Source of the DNA: Roseburia rectibacter
Lineage (GTDB): Bacteria; Bacillota; Clostridia; Lachnospirales; Lachnospiraceae
Assembly (NCBI RefSeq): GCF_014287515.2
Contig: NZ_CP092473.1
Location: forward strand, 2,445,001 to 2,509,000
Length of the DNA stretch: 64,000 nt
Direction of reading: 5' to 3'
The notes under the pieces were generated by a model. It had not been told where the DNA came from. It saw only the letters and a program-made list of their open reading frames with translations, and did no database searches. Both the position numbers and the translations under genes were made by a program. This document shows, one piece after another, positions 8,151 to 16,897 of this stretch (position 1 is the first letter of the stretch; the number at the start of each line of letters is the position of its first letter).

Positions 8151-10880
8151 TTATTTCTCCTTTTTCCCAAAACGGATCTTCACTTCACGTTTTAACATAT
8201 AAGGAAGAATTGCCTTCATCTTATCCTCTGCTTTTACCATGCGGCTGCACTCCGGCAGTTCACGGTGCAGATGGATCGCATCAAACTCACATTTTGTTGT
8301 GCAGACACCGCATCCGATACACTTGTTCGGATCCACCACGGAAGCACCACAGCCAAGACAACGCGCTGTCTCGATCTTCACCTGCTCCTCGGTCAGTGTC
8401 TTATGTGCATCACGGAAGGATCTGTGTGCATCAATCTTATCATCCATTGCAGGACGCTGTCTCTTTGCATTGTCATATCCTTCGAGCGCAAGATTTTCCT
8501 TATCCAGTTCGATAAACTGACGGCGGTTTCTTCCGATCGTCATGCTCGCATTTTCATGGACAAAACGGTGAATGGACTCTGCACCTTCTTTTCCGGCTGC
8601 GATCGCATTGATTGCAAAGCTCGGTCCGGTATAGACATCTCCACCAACAAAAATATCCGGTTCTGCAGTCTGATAAGTAAGCGGATCTGCCACAGCTCCG
8701 TTTCCTCTTCCAAGTTCCACTTTTGAACCTGCTAAAAGGTCACCCCAGAGGATACTCTGTCCGATACTTAAGTAAACATGCTCACATTCCACAGTCATCG
8801 TATCATTCTCATCAAACTGAGGGTTAAAGCGGCCTGTCTCATCTTTAACAGAAAGACATTTTTTCAGCACAATGCCGCGTACTTTGCCATTTTCTGTTAA
8901 AATTTCTTTCGGACCCCAGCCACAATGAACGGCTGCGCCCTCTCCTTTAACTTCCGCCACCTCATCTTTTGATGCCGGCATCTCTTTTTCGGACTCCAGG
9001 CAGAACATGGAAACTTCATTTGAACCACAGCGTGCTGCTGTACGTGCCACGTCAATTGCAACATTACCGCCACCGATGACAACGGATCTGCCATCCACAC
9101 GATAATCTTCATTTCCACCGGATACGATATGTAAGAAATCAACTGCACTCATCACACCGTCTGCATCCTCACCCGGAATACCTGCTTTACGGCTTCCCTG
9201 ACATCCAATTGCGATATAAAATGCCTGATATCCCTGTGCACGCAGCTCATCTAATGAAATATCTTTTCCAACTTCCACGCCGCATTTAATATCTACGCCA
9301 AGTTCACGCATTACTTCAATCTCAGCATCCACAACATTTTTCTCTAATTTGAAGGAAGGAATACCGTAAACGAGCATTCCACCCGGACGTTCATTTTTCT
9401 CAAATACAGTCGGTTTGTAACCTCTGGCAGCCAGATAAAATGCACAGCTTAAACCTGCAGGGCCACCACCGATGATCGCGATCTTCTGTGGGAAAGTTCC
9501 ACGGTTTGACGGCTGTACGACTGGTGGAATATAACGCGTTTCTGCCTTTAAATCAAGTTCTGCGATAAATTTCTTAACATCATCGATCGCAACCGCCTGA
9601 TCTACGGTACCTCTTGTACATGCATCCTCACAACGATGGTTGCAGACACGACCGCAGACTGCCGGAAATGGATTCTCCTTTTTGATCAGAGCAAGCGCAT
9701 CCGTATAACGTCCCTGTGCTGCCATTTTTAAATATCCCTGTACTGCGATATGTGCCGGACAGGCAGTCTTACACGGTGCTGTTCCGGTATCATAGCAGTT
9801 GATACGGTTATTATCACGGTAATCCATATCCCATTTTTCCGGTCCCCATTTGGTATTATCCGGCAGTTCGTGTTTCGGATATGTGATAGCTCCGTCTTTC
9901 GTACAAAGCTTCTGACCAAGTTTTACGGCACCTGCCGGGCAGTACTCTACGCAGCGTCCACATGCAACACAATCCTTCGTCTCAACCTTTGCCACATAAG
10001 CAGAACGCGACATATTCGGCGTGTTAAATAACTGTGAAGTACGAAGCGCATTACAGATATTTACATTACAGTTACAGATAGCAAAAATCTTGTCCTCGCC
10101 GTCAATATTTGTGATCTGATGGACAAAACCGTTGTCCTCTGCACGCTGTAAGATCTCCATTACCTTTTCACGTGTGATATAATGTCCCTTATTTGTCTCA
10201 ACCAGATAATCAGCCATATCGCCGACACCGATACACCAGTCTTCCGGATCATCCGCACATCCCTCGCCTAAAACACCGCGTGAATAACGGCAGGAACATG
10301 GACCTGCTGCGTATTTTCCGTCATATTTATCCAGCCAGTGGGAAATATGCTCGACACTGACAGACTCATTCTCTGTCTCGATCGCTTTCTCAACCGGAAT
10401 AACATGCATACCGATTCCTGCGCCTCCTGGCGGTACCATCGGTGTTACTTTCTGCAATGGTAAAAATGCCATACGCTCAAAGAATGACGCTACCTCCGGG
10501 TGCTCTTTGATCTGGTCTAACTTCATATTAAAGAACTCTGCACTTCCCGGTACATACATCGGAAGAACATACTGTTTCTCATGCTTTGGATTTTCCCAGT
10601 TGTATTCCAAAAGACCGATATTGCTCATCTCCTGCAGCAATTCTTCGAGTGCTTTCTCTTCTTTTCCGGTTGCTTTTACGATCTGCGCTAATGTCATCGG
10701 CTTACGCACTTTCATTTTCAGTGCAACCTCTGCCATCTCATCGGTCACAAGTGCCTCTAAACCATAATATTCCGGATCTTCTGCTGTCACCGTATGACCG
10801 ATGCGGTCAGTGATCTTCTGTCCTAATTTTAAGATCAGCTCTCTCGGCTGTTCCGGTGGTGTGTACTCAAACTTTTTCAT
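8151..10880 (-). CDS. Multidomain Fe-S/FAD oxidoreductase (glutamate synthase beta-like core with ferredoxin domains)
   Basis: A 909-residue protein. Residues ~1-110 resemble a winged-helix module, then come Cys-rich GPCSCRYSRG and AICNCNVNICNA, and a ferredoxin motif CVACGRCVEYCPAG near residue 305. The GltD-like part has PCKTACPAHIAVQGYL, CGRVCNHRCEDACTRG, an FAD fingerprint GGGPAGLSCAFYLAARG and an NAD(P) fingerprint GGGNVAIDVART. The C-terminus adds CLGCGA and CIGCGVCTTKCEF. It likely moves electrons between NAD(P)H and Fe-S partners; the partner is unknown. The ATG at 10880 overlaps the hypB stop (ATGA) and has GGAGG seven bases upstream. Confidence 0.85.
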   Translation of the reverse strand: MKKFEYTPPEQPRELILKLGQKITDRIGHTVTAEDPEYYGLEALVTDEMAEVALKMKVRKPMTLAQIVKATGKEEKALEELLQEMSNIGLLEYNWENPKHEKQYVLPMYVPGSAEFFNMKLDQIKEHPEVASFFERMAFLPLQKVTPMVPPGGAGIGMHVIPVEKAIETENESVSVEHISHWLDKYDGKYAAGPCSCRYSRGVLGEGCADDPEDWCIGVGDMADYLVETNKGHYITREKVMEILQRAEDNGFVHQITNIDGEDKIFAICNCNVNICNALRTSQLFNTPNMSRSAYVAKVETKDCVACGRCVEYCPAGAVKLGQKLCTKDGAITYPKHELPDNTKWGPEKWDMDYRDNNRINCYDTGTAPCKTACPAHIAVQGYLKMAAQGRYTDALALIKKENPFPAVCGRVCNHRCEDACTRGTVDQAVAIDDVKKFIAELDLKAETRYIPPVVQPSNRGTFPQKIAIIGGGPAGLSCAFYLAARGYKPTVFEKNERPGGMLVYGIPSFKLEKNVVDAEIEVMRELGVDIKCGVEVGKDISLDELRAQGYQAFYIAIGCQGSRKAGIPGEDADGVMSAVDFLHIVSGGNEDYRVDGRSVVIGGGNVAIDVARTAARCGSNEVSMFCLESEKEMPASKDEVAEVKGEGAAVHCGWGPKEILTENGKVRGIVLKKCLSVKDETGRFNPQFDENDTMTVECEHVYLSIGQSILWGDLLAGSKVELGRGNGAVADPLTYQTAEPDIFVGGDVYTGPSFAINAIAAGKEGAESIHRFVHENASMTIGRNRRQFIELDKENLALEGYDNAKRQRPAMDDKIDAHRSFRDAHKTLTEEQVKIETARCLGCGASVVDPNKCIGCGVCTTKCEFDAIHLHRELPECSRMVKAEDKMKAILPYMLKREVKIRFGKKEK

Positions 10881-11557
10881 GCGTGTTCCTCCTCTTTCCA
10901 TGCAGCTGTTTCTGTTTTCAGCCAGTCTGCCCATTCTTCAATACCCTCTCCGGTCTTTGCACAGATCGGGATGATCTTTGCATTCGGATTGCGCATTAAG
11001 ATATTCTTTTTACACTGTTCCAGATCAAAATCAAAATAAGGCATCACATCTATTTTGTTGATCAGTACAACATCGCAGATAGAAAACATCAGCGGATATT
11101 TTAAAGGCTTATCATGTCCTTCCGGCACAGATAAGATCATTGCATTTTTAACAGCACCTGTGTCAAACTCTGCTGGACATACCAGATTGCCGACATTCTC
11201 TAAAATAACCAGTTCCACATCATCTGTCCCAAGTCCTTTTAATCCCTGTCCCGTCATATCTGCATCCAGATGACACATGCCGCCTGTATGAAGCTGGATC
11301 GCTTTTGCTCCGGTCTTTAAAATCGTCTCTGCATCCACATCTGAATCAATATCTGCTTCCATGACACCGATCTTTAAATCATCTTTCAGTGCCTCGATCG
11401 TGCGTGTTAACGTCGTTGTTTTGCCCGATCCAGGTGATGACATAAGGTTCAGTAAGAACACACCATCTTTTTTCAGTTCTTCGCGGAGCAATGCTGCCTG
11501 CTTGTCATTGCTCTCGAAAATACTCTGTTTTACTTCCAGAATCCGTACATTTCCCAT
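10877..11557 (-). CDS. hypB: HypB, hydrogenase nickel incorporation GTPase
   Basis: A 226-residue SIMIBI GTPase. Walker A is SSPGSGKTTT near residues 38-47; METADIDSD-type MEADIDSDVDAE, the metal-site segment LHTGGMCHLDADM, ENVGNLVCPAEFD and NKIDVMPYFDFD follow. The N-terminal CxxCGC and His-rich nickel segments of some HypB proteins are absent. The start at 11557 is set by GGAG in ATGGAGATTATCA just upstream. It is first in the hypB-oxidoreductase-hypA operon, behind a clear promoter. Confidence 0.94.
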   Translation of the reverse strand: MGNVRILEVKQSIFESNDKQAALLREELKKDGVFLLNLMSSPGSGKTTTLTRTIEALKDDLKIGVMEADIDSDVDAETILKTGAKAIQLHTGGMCHLDADMTGQGLKGLGTDDVELVILENVGNLVCPAEFDTGAVKNAMILSVPEGHDKPLKYPLMFSICDVVLINKIDVMPYFDFDLEQCKKNILMRNPNAKIIPICAKTGEGIEEWADWLKTETAAWKEEEHA

Positions 11558-11612
11558 TGATAATCTCCATTTCTGATGTAACATTTTTGTTTCGTCTGTT
11601 ACTTATAGATAA

Positions 11613-11641
11613 ATTCTATCATTTAATAGTGGTGATGTCAA
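11613..11641 (-). promoter_or_regulatory. Sigma-A promoter of the hypB operon
   Basis: On the minus strand TTGACA (11636-11641) and TAGAAT (11613-11618) are separated by exactly 17 bases and lie about 55 bases before the hypB start. Confidence 0.8.
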
Positions 11642-11710
11642 TAAATTCTGGTCATACCAGTGTGCCAATTATTTATATTTTGTTTAGAATTATCTTTTTT
11701 CTTCCATTTC

Positions 11711-11905
11711 TTAAACAATTTTCTGTCTGCTCGCAAACCCATCCTTCTTAAATTCTGAATTTAACATCTCTGCTTTCACCGGCGTCACACGGATCAAATG
11801 CATCGGCTGCGGTAATTTTTTCAGTGCATCTATTGGAATCTTTTTAAATTCTGCTGCCGCAACATATTCGTCCGAAAATGGCTCTATGATCTGTGCTTTG
11901 CCTGA
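11711..11905 (-). pseudogene. 3' remnant of a pyridoxamine 5'-phosphate oxidase-like gene
   Basis: The minus strand stays open for 64 codons and reads SGKAQIIEPF, then AAAEFKKIPIDALKKLPQP, then MHLIRVTPVKAEMLNSEFKK to a stop at 11711. This looks like the C-terminal end of a small flavin-binding pyridoxamine-phosphate-oxidase-like protein. There is no start codon with a ribosome binding site, and an in-frame stop lies at 11906-11908. The 5' part is missing exactly where the oppositely oriented tspO-like gene begins. Family assignment is moderate, truncation clear. Confidence 0.55.
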
Positions 11906-12345
11906 TTACCTGCATTGCCATACCACTTGCTGTCGGCGCACTGGCATCTCTTCTTACCAAAAACAGCATGGAAAACTTTGCAATGCTAAACAAACCTGCT
12001 TTTGCTCCACCGGGTTTTCTGTTTCCGGTAGTCTGGACAATTCTGTATGTTCTGATGGGAATCGCATCTTATCTGGTGGTCACATCACAAAAGCCCACTG
12101 GTAACGCTCTGACCGTATACGGCATCCAGCTTGTGTTTAACTTTTTCTGGTCCATTTTCTTTTTTAATTTTGGGCTATGTCTGTTTGCTTTTATCTGGCT
12201 CGTGCTGCTGTGGCTTCTGATCTTATTGACAGCAATTCTGTTTTACCCGATTTCAAAGCCAGCCGGATATCTGATGATCCCCTATCTGCTTTGGGTGACT
12301 TTTGCAGGATACTTAAATCTGGGGATCTGTCTGCTGAACGGATAA
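11893..12345 (+). CDS. tspO: TspO/MBR family membrane protein, N-terminus possibly truncated
   Basis: A 150-residue, five-segment membrane protein of the TspO/peripheral benzodiazepine receptor family, which binds porphyrins and related ligands. NKPAFAPPGFLFPVVWTILY near residues 33-52 is the family's Pro/Trp-rich signature, and SIFFFNFG and LLWVTFAGYLN are also typical. The only start is GTG at 11893 without a visible ribosome binding site, directly after an in-frame stop at 11887-11889. Relatives begin a few residues earlier. Together with the overlapping broken gene on the other strand, this suggests a deletion removed the divergent promoter region and both 5' ends. Confidence 0.75.
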   Translation: MLCLITCIAIPLAVGALASLLTKNSMENFAMLNKPAFAPPGFLFPVVWTILYVLMGIASYLVVTSQKPTGNALTVYGIQLVFNFFWSIFFFNFGLCLFAFIWLVLLWLLILLTAILFYPISKPAGYLMIPYLLWVTFAGYLNLGICLLNG

Positions 12346-12352
12346 GCGCAAC

Positions 12353-12389
12353 AAAAAAGCCTGCTGGCTTTTTTTTAAGTCAGCAGGCT
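12353..12389 (-). terminator. Terminator of the sugar ABC transporter operon
   Basis: On the minus strand AGCCTGCTG and CAGCAGGCT form a stem followed by TTTTTTG, about 50 bases after the second permease gene. Confidence 0.85.
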
Positions 12390-12439
12390 CTTGCATCATT
12401 CATATCCTGTTTTTTATTTCGTGTCTTATTTTTTATCAC

Positions 12440-13300
12440 TTACCCCTTTACACTACCAAGAGCAACACCCTGTACGATATGTTTTGATAAAAACAGATAT
12501 ACAATAATAACCGGGAAGATGGAGAATGCGATCATCACATATACCTGCCCCATATCAAATTTAAGCCAGTCAGCTCCACGTAACTGCGCGATCAAGATAG
12601 GCAGTGTCTTTTTCTTGTCATCGTGCAGGATCAATGCCGGTGTGAAGTAGTTATTCCAGCTGCTTACAAAAGTAAAGATCATCTGTACGGCGATCGCCGG
12701 CTTCATTAATGGCATTACGATAGAGTTAAATGTACGAAACTCCCCGGAGCCATCAATGCGGGCTGCCTCGATCAGTGACAACGGCAGTGTGCTCTCCATA
12801 TACTGTTTCATATAGAAAAAAGTAACCGGAGCTGCAATTGCAGGCACAATCAGAGGAATAAAAGAATCTTCCAGATGCATACCAGATACAAGTTTGATAA
12901 ATCCAAGTGCAGTTACCTGTGTCGGAATCATCATAACCATTAAAATAAATGGATAAATATATTTTTTCAGTTTGAAATCATACGCATGGATCGCATAAGC
13001 TGTCATCGTTGAAAAATACACACCAAGTACTGCACCGCATGCTGAAATGATCAGGCTGTTGAACATACCATTCCAAACCGGAAGTGTTCCGTTTCTTAAG
13101 TTCTTCCAGTTTTCCCACAAATGACTGCTTGGAACCAGTGTAAAACCGGACTGCATCTCACCATTTGATCTGGTTGCATTGATAAATAATACATAAAACC
13201 AGAATAAACACAAAACAGAAACAATCGCCAATACAACATATGCAATAAATCTCCTTGCATGAATACCTACGCCTTTTTTCAAATTACGATTTTCATTCAT
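12440..13300 (-). CDS. Carbohydrate ABC transporter permease (MalG type)
   Basis: A 286-residue inner membrane permease with about six transmembrane segments. The EAA loop that contacts the ATPase is EAARIDGSGEFRTFNSIVMP near residues 185-204, and the protein ends GVALGSVKG as MalG-type permeases do. The ATG at 13300 has GGAAGGGG eight bases upstream; the GTG at 13309 overlaps that site. It lies six bases after the partner permease. No ATPase gene is in the cluster, so a shared MsmK-type ATPase elsewhere is inferred. Confidence 0.93.
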   Translation of the reverse strand: MNENRNLKKGVGIHARRFIAYVVLAIVSVLCLFWFYVLFINATRSNGEMQSGFTLVPSSHLWENWKNLRNGTLPVWNGMFNSLIISACGAVLGVYFSTMTAYAIHAYDFKLKKYIYPFILMVMMIPTQVTALGFIKLVSGMHLEDSFIPLIVPAIAAPVTFFYMKQYMESTLPLSLIEAARIDGSGEFRTFNSIVMPLMKPAIAVQMIFTFVSSWNNYFTPALILHDDKKKTLPILIAQLRGADWLKFDMGQVYVMIAFSIFPVIIVYLFLSKHIVQGVALGSVKG

Positions 13301-13305
13301 GATCT

Positions 13306-14220
13306 TCACCCCTTCCTCTTATCATTGCCGGTAATCTTAAATACGATCAGACTTAAAATACCTGTAATGATAAACAGAATAACTGACAATGCACCAGCCA
13401 TACCATAGTTCTTACTGTAGAGATGTTTATTTAAGAACATAATCAGTGTCATAGTAGAACGCATCGGATCACCGGTTCCATTGGTTAAGATCTGTGGAAC
13501 ATCGAATAACTGTAAACCACCGATCAGAGATGTGATGACCACATATACAAGGATCGGACGTAACAGCGGTAACGTGATCTGCCAGAATACCTGGGAAGAA
13601 GTTGCTCCATCGACTTCTGCTGCCTCAAATAAAGAAGTATCGATACCCATCATACCAGCCATCAGAAGGATCGTTGTATTACCAAACCACATCAGGCAGT
13701 TCATCAGTGCGATCAGTCCTCTTGCACTTCCCGCATTTGATAAAAATTTATATGGTGTATCAATAAATCCGATCTGCATCAGCATTGAGTTGATCGGTCC
13801 TCCATCGGAAAACAAGGTAAAGAACAACATGGAAAATGCGGATGCCATGATCAGGTTTGGAAGATATACGACCGTTTTAAAGAAACGTGTTCCTTTTAAT
13901 TTGAGACGCACATCCGAAAACCATGCCCCAAGTACAAGCGATAAAATAATCTGCGGTACGAAGCACATGATCCACAATAACAGAGTATTTTTGGTATAAA
14001 TCCAGATATCTCCATCGGAGAAGAGTTTTTGATAATTTTCAAATCCGACAAACCTTGGTCCAACCTGTGTTAATCCTGACATATAGTTTTCAAAGAAACT
14101 GTTGTAAATAGTGCTGACCAATGGGATCAACTGAAAAATAACATATACTACAATAAAAGGAATCAAAAAGATATATCCCCATTTATTGTACTTTACTACC
14201 TTTCCACTGCTTTTTTTCAT
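13306..14220 (-). CDS. Carbohydrate ABC transporter permease (MalF type)
   Basis: A 304-residue permease with about six membrane segments. The EAA loop reads EAAEVDGATSSQVFWQITLP near residues 205-224. The start at 14220 has AGGAGG nine bases upstream and gives the usual N-terminus, a short basic stretch then WGYIFLIPFIVVYVIF. It forms the membrane pore with the MalG-type permease. A 260-base gap with hairpins and a leader repeat separates it from the binding protein gene upstream. Confidence 0.93.
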   Translation of the reverse strand: MKKSSGKVVKYNKWGYIFLIPFIVVYVIFQLIPLVSTIYNSFFENYMSGLTQVGPRFVGFENYQKLFSDGDIWIYTKNTLLLWIMCFVPQIILSLVLGAWFSDVRLKLKGTRFFKTVVYLPNLIMASAFSMLFFTLFSDGGPINSMLMQIGFIDTPYKFLSNAGSARGLIALMNCLMWFGNTTILLMAGMMGIDTSLFEAAEVDGATSSQVFWQITLPLLRPILVYVVITSLIGGLQLFDVPQILTNGTGDPMRSTMTLIMFLNKHLYSKNYGMAGALSVILFIITGILSLIVFKITGNDKRKG

Positions 14221-14480
14221 AACAGCCCAACCTCCTTTTTCAGAGTATATTTTCTCATCCACAGAGCTCACAGCATCCCTCACTTTTCTTCTGTGTAAAC
14301 ATGCTGTCAGCTTTGCGCTAATGGTTTTACATAATAAACCGCACCTGCCTTCCTTACGATCTGGCAGGCGCAGTTTCATTCATAGTAACAGAACTTAGTG
14401 TGAAAAATACATTTTTCACACGCAAGATTTGTGCTTCGCACAAACTTGTGATGCGCTTAAAAACAGCGCAAGAATGGAGA
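14221..14480. other. Intercistronic region with hairpins between binding protein and permease genes
   Basis: No gene is seen. GTGTGAAAAAT/ATTTTTCACAC (about 14399-14421) and TTTGTGC-TTC-GCACAAA (about 14428-14445) form two strong hairpins, and a leader-repeat copy follows at 14431-14488. Hairpins here are typical of operons where binding protein mRNA is kept in excess over permease mRNA. Confidence 0.6.
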
Positions 14481-14488
14481 TTAATATG
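14431..14488 (+). repeat. Leader repeat, copy B (antisense to the 3' end of the binding protein gene)
   Basis: It reads GTGCTTCGCACAAACTTGTG, then ACAGCGCAAGAATGGAG and ATTAATATG, nearly identical to copy A (52355-52432, minus) but lacking its internal AAATGAAAAC hairpin. No gene follows. Instead its end covers the stop codon of the binding protein gene on the other strand, suggesting it arrived as a mobile or recombined piece. Confidence 0.6.
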
Positions 14489-15917
14489 TCAATTCCGGAT
14501 ATTTCTCTAAAACTGATTTGTAGAACAGATCTAATGCTTCTTCTTTCGTTGCACTTCCTTCGAAGTAGTTCTTCATTGCATGCTGGAACTCTTCGTTACA
14601 ACCCTGATCGTAGGAAGAAAGATTGCTTAAATCAAGTTTGGAAACTCCTGAGCTGTAAATGCCAAGTGGATTCTGTCCGCCTAAGATCTTGCTTGAGTAA
14701 GAGCTGTCTGCCATCTCAGCAATTACGTCCTGATTGTTTACGAAGTCATCATCTTTCTCAATGATATCTTTCATAACGTCATCATTGGTTGTCATCTGAA
14801 GCATGATATCTTTTACAAGGCTCTGGTTATCAGTTCCATTGGCTGCACAGATCCATGTACCACCCCAGAAGAAGCCCTGAGGTCCTTCCGTTGCGCCCCA
14901 GCCACCATTGTAACCGATACTGCCTTCTGTATCTGCTGCCATTGAGAAGTTTACTAACCATGCAGGTCCAAAGTAGCAGAATACATTTCCTTCCGGATAG
15001 AAACCTTTCTTCCAGTCATCACTCCACAGATCATATGTTCCTGTCTCACCTGCATCTACAAGCTCTTTGGAATCATCCACCCATTTCATAATGTTGTCAT
15101 CAATATTGATCTTGCCGTCAACAACCCATTTTGAAGTGACGTTATTAGAATATACACGGAAAGTATCGTTTGCGGAAGATGTGATTGTGTAACCGGCATC
15201 TTTCATTTTCTTTGCTGTATCATTAAATGTATCCCAGTCTTTTACATAATTCTGAACCTCAGCAGGATCATCCGAACCTAATACTTCTTTTGCTGCATCT
15301 CTGTTATAGAATAATACGCCAGGGCAGCCCTGCCAGGAAAGACCTTTTAATACACCGTTGGAATCTGTAACAACATCTTTGGTGTACTGGTACTGTTTGG
15401 AAAGATCAGCATCGGTAATTCCAAGATCTGTAACTGCCATTGTGTAATCTGTATCAACATATTTTAATGCGTAATCGGCTTCTACCAGAAAGATATCGAT
15501 CTTGTCATCTGCTGCTGCATCTGCCTGTTTTAATAAGGTTGCATCCAGATTGTTCTGATATGCCATATCATCACTTGGGGTAATGTTCCATTTTACAATT
15601 ACATCACCGATCGTTCCTGTAGTTGCATCCACCTCTGTATATCCTGGATAATGATCTGTCAGACGACTCTTAAATTCCTCGTTCCAGCAGTAAATATTAA
15701 GTACCTTTCCTTCATCAGAAGTACCTGCCTGTGCATCTGTGTTTTCTGCTTCTGTTGCCGGAGCATTTTCATCTGTGGCTGTTGCATCGCTGCCAGTTGC
15801 TTCTGCAGCATTGTCGCTCTTTGTGTCATTGCTGCCTGCTGCATTTCCGCCACAGCCTGTCAATAATGTTGCTCCCATCGCTGCTACGAGCATCATACTT
15901 ACAATTCTTCGTTTCAT
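14481..15917 (-). CDS. Sugar ABC transporter substrate-binding lipoprotein
   Basis: A 478-residue extracellular solute-binding protein. The signal peptide ends in the lipobox LLTGCGG near residue 22, followed by a low-complexity Ala/Thr/Asp/Glu-rich linker to about residue 65. The mature part shows LNIYCWNEEFKSRL and later GFFWGGTWICAANG, in the manner of family 1 sugar-binding proteins. It is the first gene of the transporter operon and is divergent from an AraC regulator. The substrate is not determinable; linkage to GH94 genes suggests a beta-linked gluco-oligosaccharide. Confidence 0.9.
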   Translation of the reverse strand: MKRRIVSMMLVAAMGATLLTGCGGNAAGSNDTKSDNAAEATGSDATATDENAPATEAENTDAQAGTSDEGKVLNIYCWNEEFKSRLTDHYPGYTEVDATTGTIGDVIVKWNITPSDDMAYQNNLDATLLKQADAAADDKIDIFLVEADYALKYVDTDYTMAVTDLGITDADLSKQYQYTKDVVTDSNGVLKGLSWQGCPGVLFYNRDAAKEVLGSDDPAEVQNYVKDWDTFNDTAKKMKDAGYTITSSANDTFRVYSNNVTSKWVVDGKINIDDNIMKWVDDSKELVDAGETGTYDLWSDDWKKGFYPEGNVFCYFGPAWLVNFSMAADTEGSIGYNGGWGATEGPQGFFWGGTWICAANGTDNQSLVKDIMLQMTTNDDVMKDIIEKDDDFVNNQDVIAEMADSSYSSKILGGQNPLGIYSSGVSKLDLSNLSSYDQGCNEEFQHAMKNYFEGSATKEEALDLFYKSVLEKYPELTY

Positions 15918-16015
15918 CTACTTTTCCTCCCTTTTCGAAATTCCTCTGGAACACTTATTTTCTTTTGTGTTCCTATCTCGTTTACAAGTGATATATTAAC
16001 TGATTTTAATTTTGC

Positions 16016-16054
16016 ATTATACTAAATCGCTTGAAAAAATGTCAGATTCATGAC
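16016..16054 (-). promoter_or_regulatory. Promoter of the transporter operon with a shared 12-bp operator-like motif
   Basis: On the minus strand CTGACA (16040-16045), an 18-base spacer and TATAAT (16016-16021) form a good promoter. GTCATGAATCTG (16043-16054) overlaps the -35. The same 12-mer sits 21 bases from the -10 of the GH94 promoter at 22199-22237. This is where an AraC-type activator would be expected to touch RNA polymerase. Confidence 0.65.
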
Positions 16055-16080
16055 ATAATGAGACAACCAGACGAAAGATG

Positions 16081-16143
16081 TACAAATCTGCAAATGAAAT
16101 GATATTTTCATTTGAAAACAGTACAAGAATGGAGCTAATCATG
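16081..16143 (+). repeat. Leader repeat, copy C (in front of an AraC regulator)
   Basis: It contains GCAAATGAAATGATATTTTC, then ACAGTACAAGAATGGAG and CTAATCATG, matching copy A in layout: an AAATGAAA/TTTCATTT hairpin, then the ribosome binding site, then the start codon. It is diverged from A and B. Confidence 0.5.
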
Positions 16144-16881
16144 GAACTTTCAAAAGAGTGGTATCACACAGAATTAGTCAACAGTGAATACGATATGCTG
16201 CACCGTTCCCCGACGGTAGAGTATTCTTTTTATAATGCGGTCAAAACAGGGGATATGGAAACTGTGATACGGAATTGCAAAGAAGATGCTTTTATTGACC
16301 TAAAAGGTACAGGAGTGCTTTCCCGCAATCCGCTTACGAATATCAAATATCATTTTGTTGTCACTACCGCCATGATCACACGCTATTGCATTGACGGTGG
16401 ATTAGAACCGGAACAGGCTTACCGCCTGAGTGATTTTTATATTTTAAAAATGGATTCCTGTACCTCGATACGCCAGGTGGCAGACCTGCATCATGAAATG
16501 GTAAAAGATTTTACCGGAAAAATGGTTCTTCAGAAAAAAAGTTCAATTCTCTCAAAGCCTGTCATGCAGTGTGTCGACTACATCTACACGCACATCAAAG
16601 AACGCATTACCATCAATATTCTGGCTGAATATACCGGGCTGTCCGAGAGTTATCTGTCCCGTGTTTTTAAACAGAACCTTGGTATATCCATCAGTGACTA
16701 TATCCGTGAAAAAAAAATTGAGAAAGCGACACATCTGCTGCGCTATTCCGATAAGCCGATCGTTGATATTGCAAATTATCTCTCCTTTTCCTCACAGAGC
16801 CATTTTATCCAGATTTTTGAAAACTATACCGGACTGACACCAAAGAAATACCGGGACAAATATTACAAATCCATGTGGTGA
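16141..16881 (+). CDS. AraC family transcriptional regulator of the GH94/transporter locus
   Basis: A 246-residue regulator. The C-terminal ~100 residues hold the two AraC helix-turn-helix units, ILAEYTGLSESYLSRVFKQ and IVDIANYLSFSSQSHFIQIF, and end TGLTPKKYRDKYY. The N-terminal ~140 residues are helical-looking with no cupin motif. The ATG at 16141 has GGAG six bases upstream; the frame is open further upstream through the leader repeat. It is divergent from the binding protein gene and converges on the 902-residue GH94 gene, whose stop is 16 bases away. It probably controls both. Confidence 0.88.
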   Translation: MELSKEWYHTELVNSEYDMLHRSPTVEYSFYNAVKTGDMETVIRNCKEDAFIDLKGTGVLSRNPLTNIKYHFVVTTAMITRYCIDGGLEPEQAYRLSDFYILKMDSCTSIRQVADLHHEMVKDFTGKMVLQKKSSILSKPVMQCVDYIYTHIKERITINILAEYTGLSESYLSRVFKQNLGISISDYIREKKIEKATHLLRYSDKPIVDIANYLSFSSQSHFIQIFENYTGLTPKKYRDKYYKSMW

Positions 16882-16897
16882 CAGTCCGGTTTTTGCA

